Positions 1 through 6,351 are shown, counted from the first letter of the stretch. The stretch: DNA of 6,361 nucleotides from Verrucomicrobiota bacterium (GCA_005798925.1 SYID01000243.1:1-6361), one strand, 5' to 3'. Notes: generated by a model not told the origin, from the letters alone. Program-made: numbers and translations.

Positions 1-161
1 TCCTCGACCGCGTGGCCACGCACATCCTCGCGTTCGAGGACGACAGCACGGTGGTCTGGCACGAAGGCAACTACGGCGACTATCTCGAAGACCGTCGCAA
101 ACGCCTCGGGCTCGAGTCGGACACGCCGCGCCGCCCGAAGTACCGTCGCCTCACGCGCTGA
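1..161 (+). CDS. ettA: Energy-dependent translational throttle protein EttA (ABC-F ATPase), C-terminal fragment
   Basis: This is the last 53 codons of a gene that begins before the window, read from base 3; bases 1-2 would complete a Phe codon. The peptide opens with LDRVATHIL and continues through HEGNYGDYLEDRRKRLG to PRRPKYRRLTR and a TGA stop. This matches the end of EttA-type ABC-F proteins, where FLDR-ATHIL follows the second Walker B region and a basic K-Y-(K/R)-(R/K)-(L/I) tail ends the protein. Known family role: a cytoplasmic tandem-ATPase that binds the ribosomal E site and gates the first elongation steps according to ATP/ADP ratio. Both nucleotide-binding cassettes lie outside the window, so their integrity cannot be judged. 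The stop overlaps the 3' end of convergent malQ by 11 bp. Other ABC-F members (Uup and related) are possible, but this tail favours EttA. Confidence 0.86.
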   Translation, partial: LDRVATHILAFEDDSTVVWHEGNYGDYLEDRRKRLGLESDTPRRPKYRRLTR

Positions 162-1659
162 GCCGGCCCGTCGCCTTCAGCCGTTGACGCCACGCGCCGG
201 CCATGGCCGCGAGCGTGGTCAGCTGCAGCTCGCTCATGCGCCAACCCCAGTTGCCTTGCGGGTTGCCCGGGGTGTTGAAGCGGGCTTCGGCGCCGAGCCC
301 GAGCAGGTCCTGCACGGGGATGAACGCCGCCACGCCGGGCGACGCCAGGGCGGCCTCGGCGAGCGTGACGTGCGGCGCGGTCATCGGGCCGAACACGGCC
401 TCGACCCGCGCGCGCTCCTCGGCGGAGGCTTGCGCGTGCCAGCCGACGACCGTGTCGTTGTCATGCGTGCCGGTGTAGACGACGCGGTCCGCGGTGATGT
501 TCGCGGGGAAGTGCGGGTTGCCTTCGGGCGGTCCCCCGAAGCCGAACTGCAGCACCGACATGCCGGGCAGGCCGGCGGCGCGCCGGAGCACGTCGACGCC
601 GGGCGAGAGCAGGCCGAGGTCCTCGGCGACGAGCGGGAGGCCGGCGAGCGCGTCGGTGAACGCGAGCCCGGGTCCGTCGCGCCATTTGCCTTCGCGGGCG
701 TTGGGGGCGCCGGCGGGGACGCTCCAGTAATCATGGATGCCACGGAAGTGGTCGATGCGGATCGCGTCGAAGAGCTCGAGGTCGTGATGCACGCGCGCCT
801 GCCACCAGGCGAAGCCGTCGGCGGCGTGGCGATCCCAGTCGTAGAGCGGATTCCCCCAGAGCTGCCCGTCCGCGGCGAAGTAATCCGGCGGCACGCCGGC
901 CACGGCCGTCGGCCGGCCCTGCGGGTCGAGCTGGAACAGTTCCGGCCGCGTCTTCGCGTCGCAGCCGTCGGCCGAGACGTAGATGGGTTCGTCGCCGAAG
1001 AAACGGACGCCCTTGCCGTGCGCGTATTCACGGAGCGCCTTCCATTGCTCGGCAAAGAGGAACTGCAGCACTTCGGCCTCGGCCACGGCTTCGGCCGGGG
1101 CGTCGTCGGCCGCCCACTTGTCCGGCGCGACGAAGCCGTTGGCTTCGCGGAGCGCGGAGAAGCGGCACCAGGCGCCGAGCCAGCCGGCCTGCTGCCCGCG
1201 GAAGCGGCGGAAGGCGGCGTTCTGCTTCAAGACCTTGGCGCCGCGGCGGGCGGCGAGCTGCAGCGCCGGGCGCAGCTGATCCCAGAGGCGTCCGTAGTCG
1301 GTGCGGCCGTCGCTCCCCCGGCGTAGCGGCGCGCGTTCCTCCGGCATGAGCAGTTTCCGTGCGACGAGGTCGTCGAGGTCGAGGAGGTATGGGTTGCCGG
1401 CGAAGACGGACAGGGCCTGGTAGGGCGAGTCGCCGAAGCCGGTCGGACCGAGCGGGCAGACCTGCCACCAGCCGAAACCGGCGGCGGCGAGGATGTCGAC
1501 GAACCGGCGGGCCTCGGCGCCCAAGGAGCCGACGGGGCCGTCGCCCGGCAGGGCGGTCGGATGGATCAGCACGCCGGCGCAACGCCGGGGAAACGCCCGA
1601 CAGGCGTAGGCAGGCCCGCCCTTCGTCAGGTCGGCTGGCGCGCGGCGGCGGACGGCCAT
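151..1659 (-). CDS. malQ: 4-alpha-glucanotransferase (amylomaltase, GH77)
   Basis: A 502-residue protein, about the length of the short, Thermus-type GH77 amylomaltases. These cytoplasmic enzymes cut and rejoin alpha-1,4-glucan chains, producing longer maltodextrins and glucose in maltose or glycogen metabolism. Visible family motifs, in order: GVLIHPTALPG (29-39), GDSPYQALSVFAGNPYLLDL (76-95), FGDEPIYVSADGCD (221-234), AGVPPDYF and GQLWGNPLYDW (254-275), and RIDHFRG with the likely nucleophile D303. They continue with VAEDLG with the likely acid/base E346, YTGTHDND with the transition-state stabiliser D400, and FNTPGNPQGNWGWR near the C-terminus. All three catalytic carboxylates are present, so it should be active. 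The ATG lies one base after the stop of the upstream surA-like gene, with no Shine-Dalgarno motif, so translation is probably coupled. The first ~21 residues (Arg/Ala/Pro rich) extend beyond typical family N-termini. No better internal start is seen, because a GTG at residue 30 would cut into the barrel. Confidence 0.95.
   Translation of the reverse strand: MAVRRRAPADLTKGGPAYACRAFPRRCAGVLIHPTALPGDGPVGSLGAEARRFVDILAAAGFGWWQVCPLGPTGFGDSPYQALSVFAGNPYLLDLDDLVARKLLMPEERAPLRRGSDGRTDYGRLWDQLRPALQLAARRGAKVLKQNAAFRRFRGQQAGWLGAWCRFSALREANGFVAPDKWAADDAPAEAVAEAEVLQFLFAEQWKALREYAHGKGVRFFGDEPIYVSADGCDAKTRPELFQLDPQGRPTAVAGVPPDYFAADGQLWGNPLYDWDRHAADGFAWWQARVHHDLELFDAIRIDHFRGIHDYWSVPAGAPNAREGKWRDGPGLAFTDALAGLPLVAEDLGLLSPGVDVLRRAAGLPGMSVLQFGFGGPPEGNPHFPANITADRVVYTGTHDNDTVVGWHAQASAEERARVEAVFGPMTAPHVTLAEAALASPGVAAFIPVQDLLGLGAEARFNTPGNPQGNWGWRMSELQLTTLAAMAGAWRQRLKATGRLSA
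1574..1588. repeat. Short perfect hairpin inside the malQ N-terminal coding region
   Basis: CCGGCG and CGCCGG form perfect 6-bp arms around a 3-nt loop. The hairpin lies inside codons ~24-29 of malQ, just before the conserved GVLIHP motif. It is followed in + strand order by a stretch rich in GGC/GCC words (1592-1620). It may be a chance result of high GC, or the edge of a small dispersed repeat that adds the non-conserved N-terminal residues. No U-run follows on either strand, so it is not a terminator. Confidence 0.3.
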
Positions 1660-1660
1660 C

Positions 1661-2740
1661 TTAGCGCAGTTGCACGTGGCGCTTGGCGCGGATCTCGTCG
1701 AGCCAGCGTTGGATCGCGGCCTTCAGGTTGATGGAACGGACCTTGTTCTCGATCTCGTTCATCACTTCCGGCTCGTTGACCGCCGCGTAACCGCCGGGCC
1801 GGCGGGCCTCGGGGCTCACGATGACATACAGCGGCGCGGCGCCCACGTCGAACTTCAAGGGGGCGGAGACTTCGCCGACCTGGGTGGTGCGGAGGGCTTC
1901 GACGACGGCTTGGTTGAGGTCGTCGAGGTTGCGCCACCCGGCGTCGCCGCCTTTGCGCGCATAGTCGTCGGTGCTGATGCGTTCGGCGACGTCGGCGAAG
2001 CTCGGTTTTCCCGCGAGGGGCTTCCCGCCGATCTTGTAGGTCTCCATCAGTCCGGCGATCTTCTCGGGGTGCCGGAGCGCGTCGGCCCAGGCGGCGGCGC
2101 GGGCGGCGGTCTCCTCGGGCTTCTCGGCGGCCCCTTGGGTGATCGTGATCTGCCGGAGTTTCACCTGCTCCTTGCGGGCGAAGTCGTTCTTGTTCTTGTC
2201 GTAATACTCCTGCAGCTTGCCGGGGTTCACGTCCCAGGCCGCGCGGCGGATCTGCCCGACCATGTATTCGAAGATGATCCGGTCTTCGATGGTCTTGCGG
2301 TAGGCCAGGGGCGTGGTGCCGGCGGCCCGCAGGGAGGCGACGAAGCGGTTGCGGTCGCCGCCGAAGTCGCGGCGGATGGTCTCCTCGATGTCCGCGTCGA
2401 CGTACGAGGCCGGGAGCTCGGGGGTGTTGGCCCGGAATTCGGCGATCACCAGCTGGCGTTCGGCCATGGAGCGCAGCGTCTCTTCGGCGGCTTGTTTCAA
2501 GGCGAGTTCGAACTCGACGTCCGAACGGGCGGCCGCGCGCAGCTGGCCGACGATCGGGTCGATCTGCCGGCGGATGTCCGAGAGGGTGATGCCCTGGCCG
2601 TCGGCGTCGGCGGCGATGCGGTCGGAATTCAACTGCGACCAACGGCGGGCGGCGGCCTCCTCCAGCGTCGGCTGCCTGAGCTGGGCGGACGCACCGACGG
2701 CGCACAGGATGAGCAGGGCGGAGGACAGGAAGGATTTCAT
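1661..2740 (-). CDS. Exported SurA/PpiC-type periplasmic folding factor (parvulin-like)
   Basis: A 359-residue protein with a clear Sec signal peptide: MKS, a hydrophobic core (FLSSALLILCAVG) and an ASA-Q cleavage site after residue 19. Residues ~36-190 are helical and resemble the SurA N-terminal chaperone domain (ITLSDIRRQ near 51-59, a long charged helix, then YRKTIEDRIIFEYMV). The segment ends with LQEYYDKNKNDF, the usual link to a parvulin domain. A single PpiC-like domain spans ~191-310, with KLRQITI as the first strand, GGDAGWRNLDDLNQAVVEAL, and TQVGEVSAPLKFDVGAAPLYVIV as the last strand. Known role of the family: delivery and folding of outer-membrane proteins in the periplasm. The usual parvulin histidines appear replaced (Q197, Y305), so isomerase activity is doubtful. 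The chosen ATG overlaps the mfd stop as ATGA. The frame stays open for ~530 nt upstream, but that stretch is mfd coding sequence and would hide the signal peptide. It could equally be named a peptidylprolyl isomerase. Confidence 0.88.
   Translation of the reverse strand: MKSFLSSALLILCAVGASAQLRQPTLEEAAARRWSQLNSDRIAADADGQGITLSDIRRQIDPIVGQLRAAARSDVEFELALKQAAEETLRSMAERQLVIAEFRANTPELPASYVDADIEETIRRDFGGDRNRFVASLRAAGTTPLAYRKTIEDRIIFEYMVGQIRRAAWDVNPGKLQEYYDKNKNDFARKEQVKLRQITITQGAAEKPEETAARAAAWADALRHPEKIAGLMETYKIGGKPLAGKPSFADVAERISTDDYARKGGDAGWRNLDDLNQAVVEALRTTQVGEVSAPLKFDVGAAPLYVIVSPEARRPGGYAAVNEPEVMNEIENKVRSINLKAAIQRWLDEIRAKRHVQLR
2684..2740 (-). other. Signal peptide of the SurA-like protein
   Basis: Residues 1-19 show one Lys near the start, a hydrophobic run and a small-x-small ASA motif before Gln20. 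This is a typical signal peptidase I site. The first mature residue is Gln, not Cys, so it is not a lipoprotein. It supports export to the periplasm and fixes the start at the ATG that overlaps the mfd stop. Confidence 0.8.
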
Positions 2741-5700
2741 CGGTCGGAAGGCGCGGGCAACCTGGAGAGGAAGCCGCGGATTTCCTTCAGTTTCCGCAGG
2801 GGTTCTCGCACGGTCAAGCGGGGAAACCGGTTGCCCACCAGAATCGGCGAAGGCGGCCGGCCGGCGAGCGCCTGCTGACAACGCAGCACGGCGCCGTCGG
2901 TCGTGACAGAAACGACGCATTTCTCCTCGGCGAGGCAGCGGATCTCCGCGAGGCTGAGCAGGGCGTCCGCCTCGGGAGGCAGCTTGCCGTAACGATCCTT
3001 CAGCGAAGTCCTCAGTTCGGCCACCTCGGCGGCGTCCAGCGCCAGCGCGATGCGGCGGAAGGCTTCGATGCGCAGGCGAGTCTCCGGAATCCAGTCCGAC
3101 GGGAGGGTGGCGGTCAGCAAGGGCACCTCGCCGTCGCTGCTGTTGGTCTGTTCCGTGCCCAGCGCGGCTTGGGTGTGGTCGATGAAGTCCAGCTGGACCT
3201 CGCAGCGCTCGACGACCGCCCCCTTGTCGCCGCGGAGCTTGGCGACGCTCCGCCGGAGGAGCTGGCAATAAAGGTCGAACCCGACGGTCGCGACGTGGCC
3301 GCTCTGCGCCGCCCCGAGGATGTTGCCGGCGCCGCGCAGTTCGAGGTCGCGCATGGCGATGCGGAAACCGGCGCCGAGCTGGTTATGCTGACGGATGGCC
3401 GACAGGCGGCGGTGCGCCGTGCCGACCAGCGCGGCATGGCGGTGCAGGAAAAGGTAGGCGTAGGCCTGGCGGTTGAAGCGACCCACGCGTCCGCGGAGCT
3501 GGTAGAGCTGGGCGAGCCCGAACCGGTCGGCGCCTTCGATGATGAGCGTGTTGCAGTTCGGGATGTCCAGGCCGGTCTCGATGATCGTCGTGCAGACGAG
3601 CACGTCGTATTCGCCGGCCACGAAGGCCGACATCACCTCCTCGAGCTGGCCCGCGGGCATCTGTCCGTGGCCGACGATGATGCGCGCCTTGGGCAGGAGC
3701 GCGGCAAGGCGTTCGGCGACGGCCTGGATCGTCTCGACGCGGTTATGCAGGTAGAAGACCTGGCCGCCGCGGGCCAGCTCGGCCTTCACGGCGTCGCGCA
3801 CGAGTTTTTCGTCGTGGCTGCGGACGATGGTACGGATCGGCAGGCGCTCGCGCGGCGGGGTCTCGATCACGCTGAGGTCGCGCGCGCCGACGAGCGCGAG
3901 GTAGAGCGTCCGCGGGATCGGAGTCGCGCTCATGGCGAGGACGTCCACCTCGGCGCGCAGCTCTTTGAGGCGTTCCTTGTGGCGCACGCCGCAGCGGTGC
4001 TCCTCAGCGATGATGACGAGGCCCAGCTTGCCGAAGCGGGTCCCGTCGGAGAGCAGCGCGTGCGTGCCGACGACGACGTCGACGGTGCCGGCCGCGGCGC
4101 GCGCCCGGACGTCGGCCTTCTGCTTGGCGGTCCGGTAGCCGCTGAGCAGCTCGACGGAGACGGGCCAGCGGGCGAGGCGTTCCTTGAAGCTCTCGAAATG
4201 CTGCTGCGCGAGGACGGTCGTGGGCGCGAGGATCGCGACCTGGCGTCCGCCGAGCACGCACTTGAACGCGGCGCGGAGGGCGACTTCGGTCTTGCCGACA
4301 CCGACGTCGCCGCTGACGAGCCGGTCCATCGGCGCGGGTCGCTCCATGTCGGCCTTCACGTCGGCGATCGCGCGCGCCTGGTCCGGGGTCTCGCGATGCG
4401 GGAAGGACCGTTCGAACTCGCCCATCCAGACGTTGTCCGCGTCCTTGGGGTGAGCGATGCCGGGCTTGGTCGAGCGGGCGGCCTGCATGGCCAGCAGTTG
4501 CGCGGCAAGGTCGGCGGTGGCCTTCTCGGCGGCCTTGCGCGACTTCTCCCAGCCGCCTCCGCCGAGCTTGGAGAGCTTCGGGTGGGCGCGGCCGAGGCCG
4601 ATGTAGCGCGTGAGGAGATGCGACTCCCGCACGGGGAGGTGCAGCATGGATTTCAGCGCGAACTCCAGGCCGATGAAATCCTCGGTGCGCCCGTCATGCT
4701 CATGGGCCTTGATGCCGCGGAAGAGGCAGACACCCTGCGTGGCGTGCACCAGCGCGTCGCCGTCGGCGAGTTCGCCGAAGTCGAGCGCGCGGCCGACGGC
4801 GGCCCGGACGGCGGTGCGCCGGCGCGGGAGGACGGCGAGCGGACGCTTGCGTCGGCCGAAGAGCTCTCGCTCGGTCAGCAGGAGCAGGCCGTCCTTGAGC
4901 AGGCCGGGCAGCTTGTCCGGGGCGATGAGGATGCCGCCGCCGAAGCGTCCCTGGATGACGCGCGGGGCGAAGCCGCGGATCTTCGCGCCGGCGACGTCGG
5001 CGTGGAGGCGGTCGACGGCGCCGTCGGTGTCGCCGGCGAGCAGGCAGGGTCGTCCGTCCTTGGCCAGCGAGGCGGCGGCCCGCAGGAGGGCGGGGCGCGT
5101 CACGGCGCCGTCGGTGGCGGAGCCGATGAGCAGGGATTCGGCGGGCGTCGATTCGAGGGCGTGCGCCGCGTAGCCGGGCGGAGCCTCGTCGGTCTCCTCG
5201 AGCACGAGCTCGTCGACCTCGGCCGCATGCAATTCGGCGCAGAGGACGTCTTCGTGGCAGCGGTCCACCGAGATGATGAGCGCGTCGGCCGGCAGGTGCC
5301 GGAAGAACGGCGCCTCGGGGGCGGAGCCGGAATCGTCGCGCGGCGCGCAGACGACGAGGCCGTCGATTTCGCCTTCGCTACGTTGCGTCGCGGGATCGAA
5401 CGGGCGGAGTGACTCGACGACGTCGCCGAAGAGGTCGATGCGCACGGGCATCTGCGCGTTCAGCGGATAGACGTCGAGGATGCCGCCGCGGAGCGCGTAT
5501 TCGCCCGGTTGTTCGCAGAGGGCCTCGTGGGCGTAGCCGAAGTCTTCGGCGAGGCGTCGCGCGAAGTCGCGCAGGGCGAGCTTCTCGCCCTTGCGGACGA
5601 CGATCTCGGCCTTGGCCGTGGCTTCGGGCGCGGGCGAGCGGCGGGTGAGCGAGCCCGGCGTGCAGGCGATGAGCAGCGGGCGTTTCGCGTCATGGCCGCC

Positions 5701-5970
5701 GTGCCTGAGGAGCGAGAGGACGCCTAGGAGGTCGCAGTCCGCTTCGAAGGCCGGGACGGCCGCGTCGGCCTCGGTCAGGGTGCGGGCGACCGGCTGGGCG
5801 GCATTGAGCAGCGTCAGCAGCTGGGCGGTCTCTTCGGCGAAGGTTTCCGCGGCGCCGAGGTTCGAGGCTAGGAAGACGATCACGCTTCGCTCGGCGCCTT
5901 CCGAGCAGGCGCAGGCCGCCCAGGCGTGCGATGGCACGCCGGTCAGGGCACGGCGTGGCTGAGCGGACAT
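2737..5970 (-). CDS. mfd: Transcription-repair coupling factor Mfd
   Basis: A 1077-residue protein, slightly shorter than E. coli Mfd (1148). Known role: a DNA translocase that binds RNA polymerase stalled at lesions, pushes it off and recruits UvrA. The N-terminal UvrB-like module runs to ~215 and contains PGEYALRGGILDVYPL, IDLFGDVVESLRPFDP and TQRS. The RNA-polymerase interaction domain starts near 396 (GDALVHATQGVCLFRGI). The RecG-like translocase follows: ETPDQ near 527-531, Walker A GDVGVGKTE (554-562, K560), APTTVLAQQH, SATPIPRT (681-688), TTIIETGLDIPN (794-805) and QLRGRVGR (824-831). The C-terminal TRCF domain has LPSDWIPETRLRIEAFRRIA. The Walker B box is odd: A655-E-E-H instead of DEEH, then R-C-G for R-F-G. 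The ATG is the first possible start after an in-frame TGA, with no Shine-Dalgarno motif. The stop shares ATGA with the downstream surA-like gene. Identity is very secure; full ATPase function is less so. Confidence 0.97.
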   Translation of the reverse strand: MSAQPRRALTGVPSHAWAACACSEGAERSVIVFLASNLGAAETFAEETAQLLTLLNAAQPVARTLTEADAAVPAFEADCDLLGVLSLLRHGGHDAKRPLLIACTPGSLTRRSPAPEATAKAEIVVRKGEKLALRDFARRLAEDFGYAHEALCEQPGEYALRGGILDVYPLNAQMPVRIDLFGDVVESLRPFDPATQRSEGEIDGLVVCAPRDDSGSAPEAPFFRHLPADALIISVDRCHEDVLCAELHAAEVDELVLEETDEAPPGYAAHALESTPAESLLIGSATDGAVTRPALLRAAASLAKDGRPCLLAGDTDGAVDRLHADVAGAKIRGFAPRVIQGRFGGGILIAPDKLPGLLKDGLLLLTERELFGRRKRPLAVLPRRRTAVRAAVGRALDFGELADGDALVHATQGVCLFRGIKAHEHDGRTEDFIGLEFALKSMLHLPVRESHLLTRYIGLGRAHPKLSKLGGGGWEKSRKAAEKATADLAAQLLAMQAARSTKPGIAHPKDADNVWMGEFERSFPHRETPDQARAIADVKADMERPAPMDRLVSGDVGVGKTEVALRAAFKCVLGGRQVAILAPTTVLAQQHFESFKERLARWPVSVELLSGYRTAKQKADVRARAAAGTVDVVVGTHALLSDGTRFGKLGLVIIAEEHRCGVRHKERLKELRAEVDVLAMSATPIPRTLYLALVGARDLSVIETPPRERLPIRTIVRSHDEKLVRDAVKAELARGGQVFYLHNRVETIQAVAERLAALLPKARIIVGHGQMPAGQLEEVMSAFVAGEYDVLVCTTIIETGLDIPNCNTLIIEGADRFGLAQLYQLRGRVGRFNRQAYAYLFLHRHAALVGTAHRRLSAIRQHNQLGAGFRIAMRDLELRGAGNILGAAQSGHVATVGFDLYCQLLRRSVAKLRGDKGAVVERCEVQLDFIDHTQAALGTEQTNSSDGEVPLLTATLPSDWIPETRLRIEAFRRIALALDAAEVAELRTSLKDRYGKLPPEADALLSLAEIRCLAEEKCVVSVTTDGAVLRCQQALAGRPPSPILVGNRFPRLTVREPLRKLKEIRGFLSRLPAPSDR

Positions 5971-5976
5971 GCGGCT

Positions 5977-5997
5977 ATCGAGGCGGGAAGCCCCGAT
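5977..5997 (-). promoter_or_regulatory. Hairpin immediately upstream of the mfd start codon
   Basis: On the - strand RNA, AUCGGGGC and GCCUCGAU pair over 8 bp (one G-U wobble) around a UUCCC loop. The stem ends 6 nt before the mfd ATG and fills most of the 44-nt gap after the small upstream gene. No U-run follows, so it is unlikely to be an intrinsic terminator. It lies where the ribosome would load, so a role in translation initiation or mRNA stability is possible. That is inference, and a chance hairpin in high-GC DNA cannot be excluded. Confidence 0.4.
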
Positions 5998-6014
5998 GCG
6001 TCAAACCCAACTCC

Positions 6015-6308
6015 TTACTTAAGCACCACTCCGGCGATTTCGTCCCAGAGTTCGTCGGTCTGCGAGGGCTTCTTCACCGGTCGCCCCGCTTCGGCGAACC
6101 AATAGCGGGCGTTGCCGAGGTCGCCTTCGATGAGATGGAGCAGCGCATGGAGCCAGGAGCCGACCGGAGTCTCGATGTCCTGGGCGATGTTGTGCGCCGA
6201 CTCCCAGTCGCCTTTCTTGATGAACCAGAGCGACTGCGCCTCGCGCGACAGGCCTCGGGGCGGCTGCGCGTCGGTTGCGGCGGAGGACTTCAGCTGGGCC
6301 GGAGTCAT
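6015..6308 (-). CDS. Conserved small helical protein of unknown function
   Basis: A 97-residue soluble protein with no signal peptide or membrane segment. After a variable polar N-terminus (~1-22), the core reads LWFIKKGDWESAHNIAQDIE, SWLHALLHLIEGDLGNARYWFAEAG and LWDEIAGVVL. The paired helices with GDW-SAH and GDLGNARYWF resemble a short TPR/Sel1-like helical hairpin. I recall similar small uncharacterised bacterial proteins with the pattern KGDW-AH...H-EGD-NA-YW, but no function is known to me. The ATG is supported by an in-frame TGA two codons upstream (6312-6314). No Shine-Dalgarno motif is visible. It ends 44 nt before mfd on the same strand, so it may be the first gene of the same transcription unit in this window. 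The conserved-looking core and a codon pattern like its neighbours argue for a real gene. Confidence 0.8.
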   Translation of the reverse strand: MTPAQLKSSAATDAQPPRGLSREAQSLWFIKKGDWESAHNIAQDIETPVGSWLHALLHLIEGDLGNARYWFAEAGRPVKKPSQTDELWDEIAGVVLK

Positions 6309-6338
6309 GCGTCAGCGGGAGGTGTGCAGACGCGAAAG

Positions 6339-6351
6339 GGCGTCAGACGCC
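6339..6351. repeat. Perfect GC-rich palindrome upstream of the - strand gene cluster
   Basis: GGCGTC and GACGCC form 6-bp arms around a single base. The centre lies about 37 bp upstream of the start of the 97-residue gene. Related words occur close by: CAGACGC at 6327-6333 and GCGTCAG at 6309-6315 repeat the two halves of the palindrome. This would suit an operator for a dimeric regulator of the - strand genes. No promoter boxes are recognisable and only 53 bp of upstream sequence is available, so the call is tentative. It does not match the LexA boxes I know. Confidence 0.3.

Noticed and set aside
184..1326. A 380-codon open frame on the + strand opposite malQ
   Set aside because: It mirrors the malQ reading frame and shows biased composition without motifs.
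1670..2878. A 402-codon open frame on the + strand opposite the surA-like gene
   Set aside because: Its Gly/Val/Asp/Leu-rich translation has no domain, and the opposite strand codes for a protein with a signal peptide and family motifs.
2741..3268. A 5' extension of the surA-like gene to a 535-residue protein
   Set aside because: The extension lies entirely in mfd coding sequence, is Arg/Pro-rich in the manner of a shadow frame, and would bury the signal peptide. The ATGA overlap gives a natural start.
3169..5412. A 747-codon open frame on the + strand opposite mfd
   Set aside because: It is antisense to a clear Mfd, and its translation is a low-complexity run of Glu, Ala, Gly, Arg, Asp and Val with no recognisable domain. 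This is the usual high-GC shadow.
5977..5997. An intrinsic terminator between the small gene and mfd
   Set aside because: The hairpin is not followed by a U-run on either strand, and it sits almost on the mfd start.
6339..6351. A LexA/SOS box controlling mfd
   Set aside because: The palindrome GGCGTC-A-GACGCC does not match the LexA operator patterns I know, so I kept it only as an unassigned palindrome.
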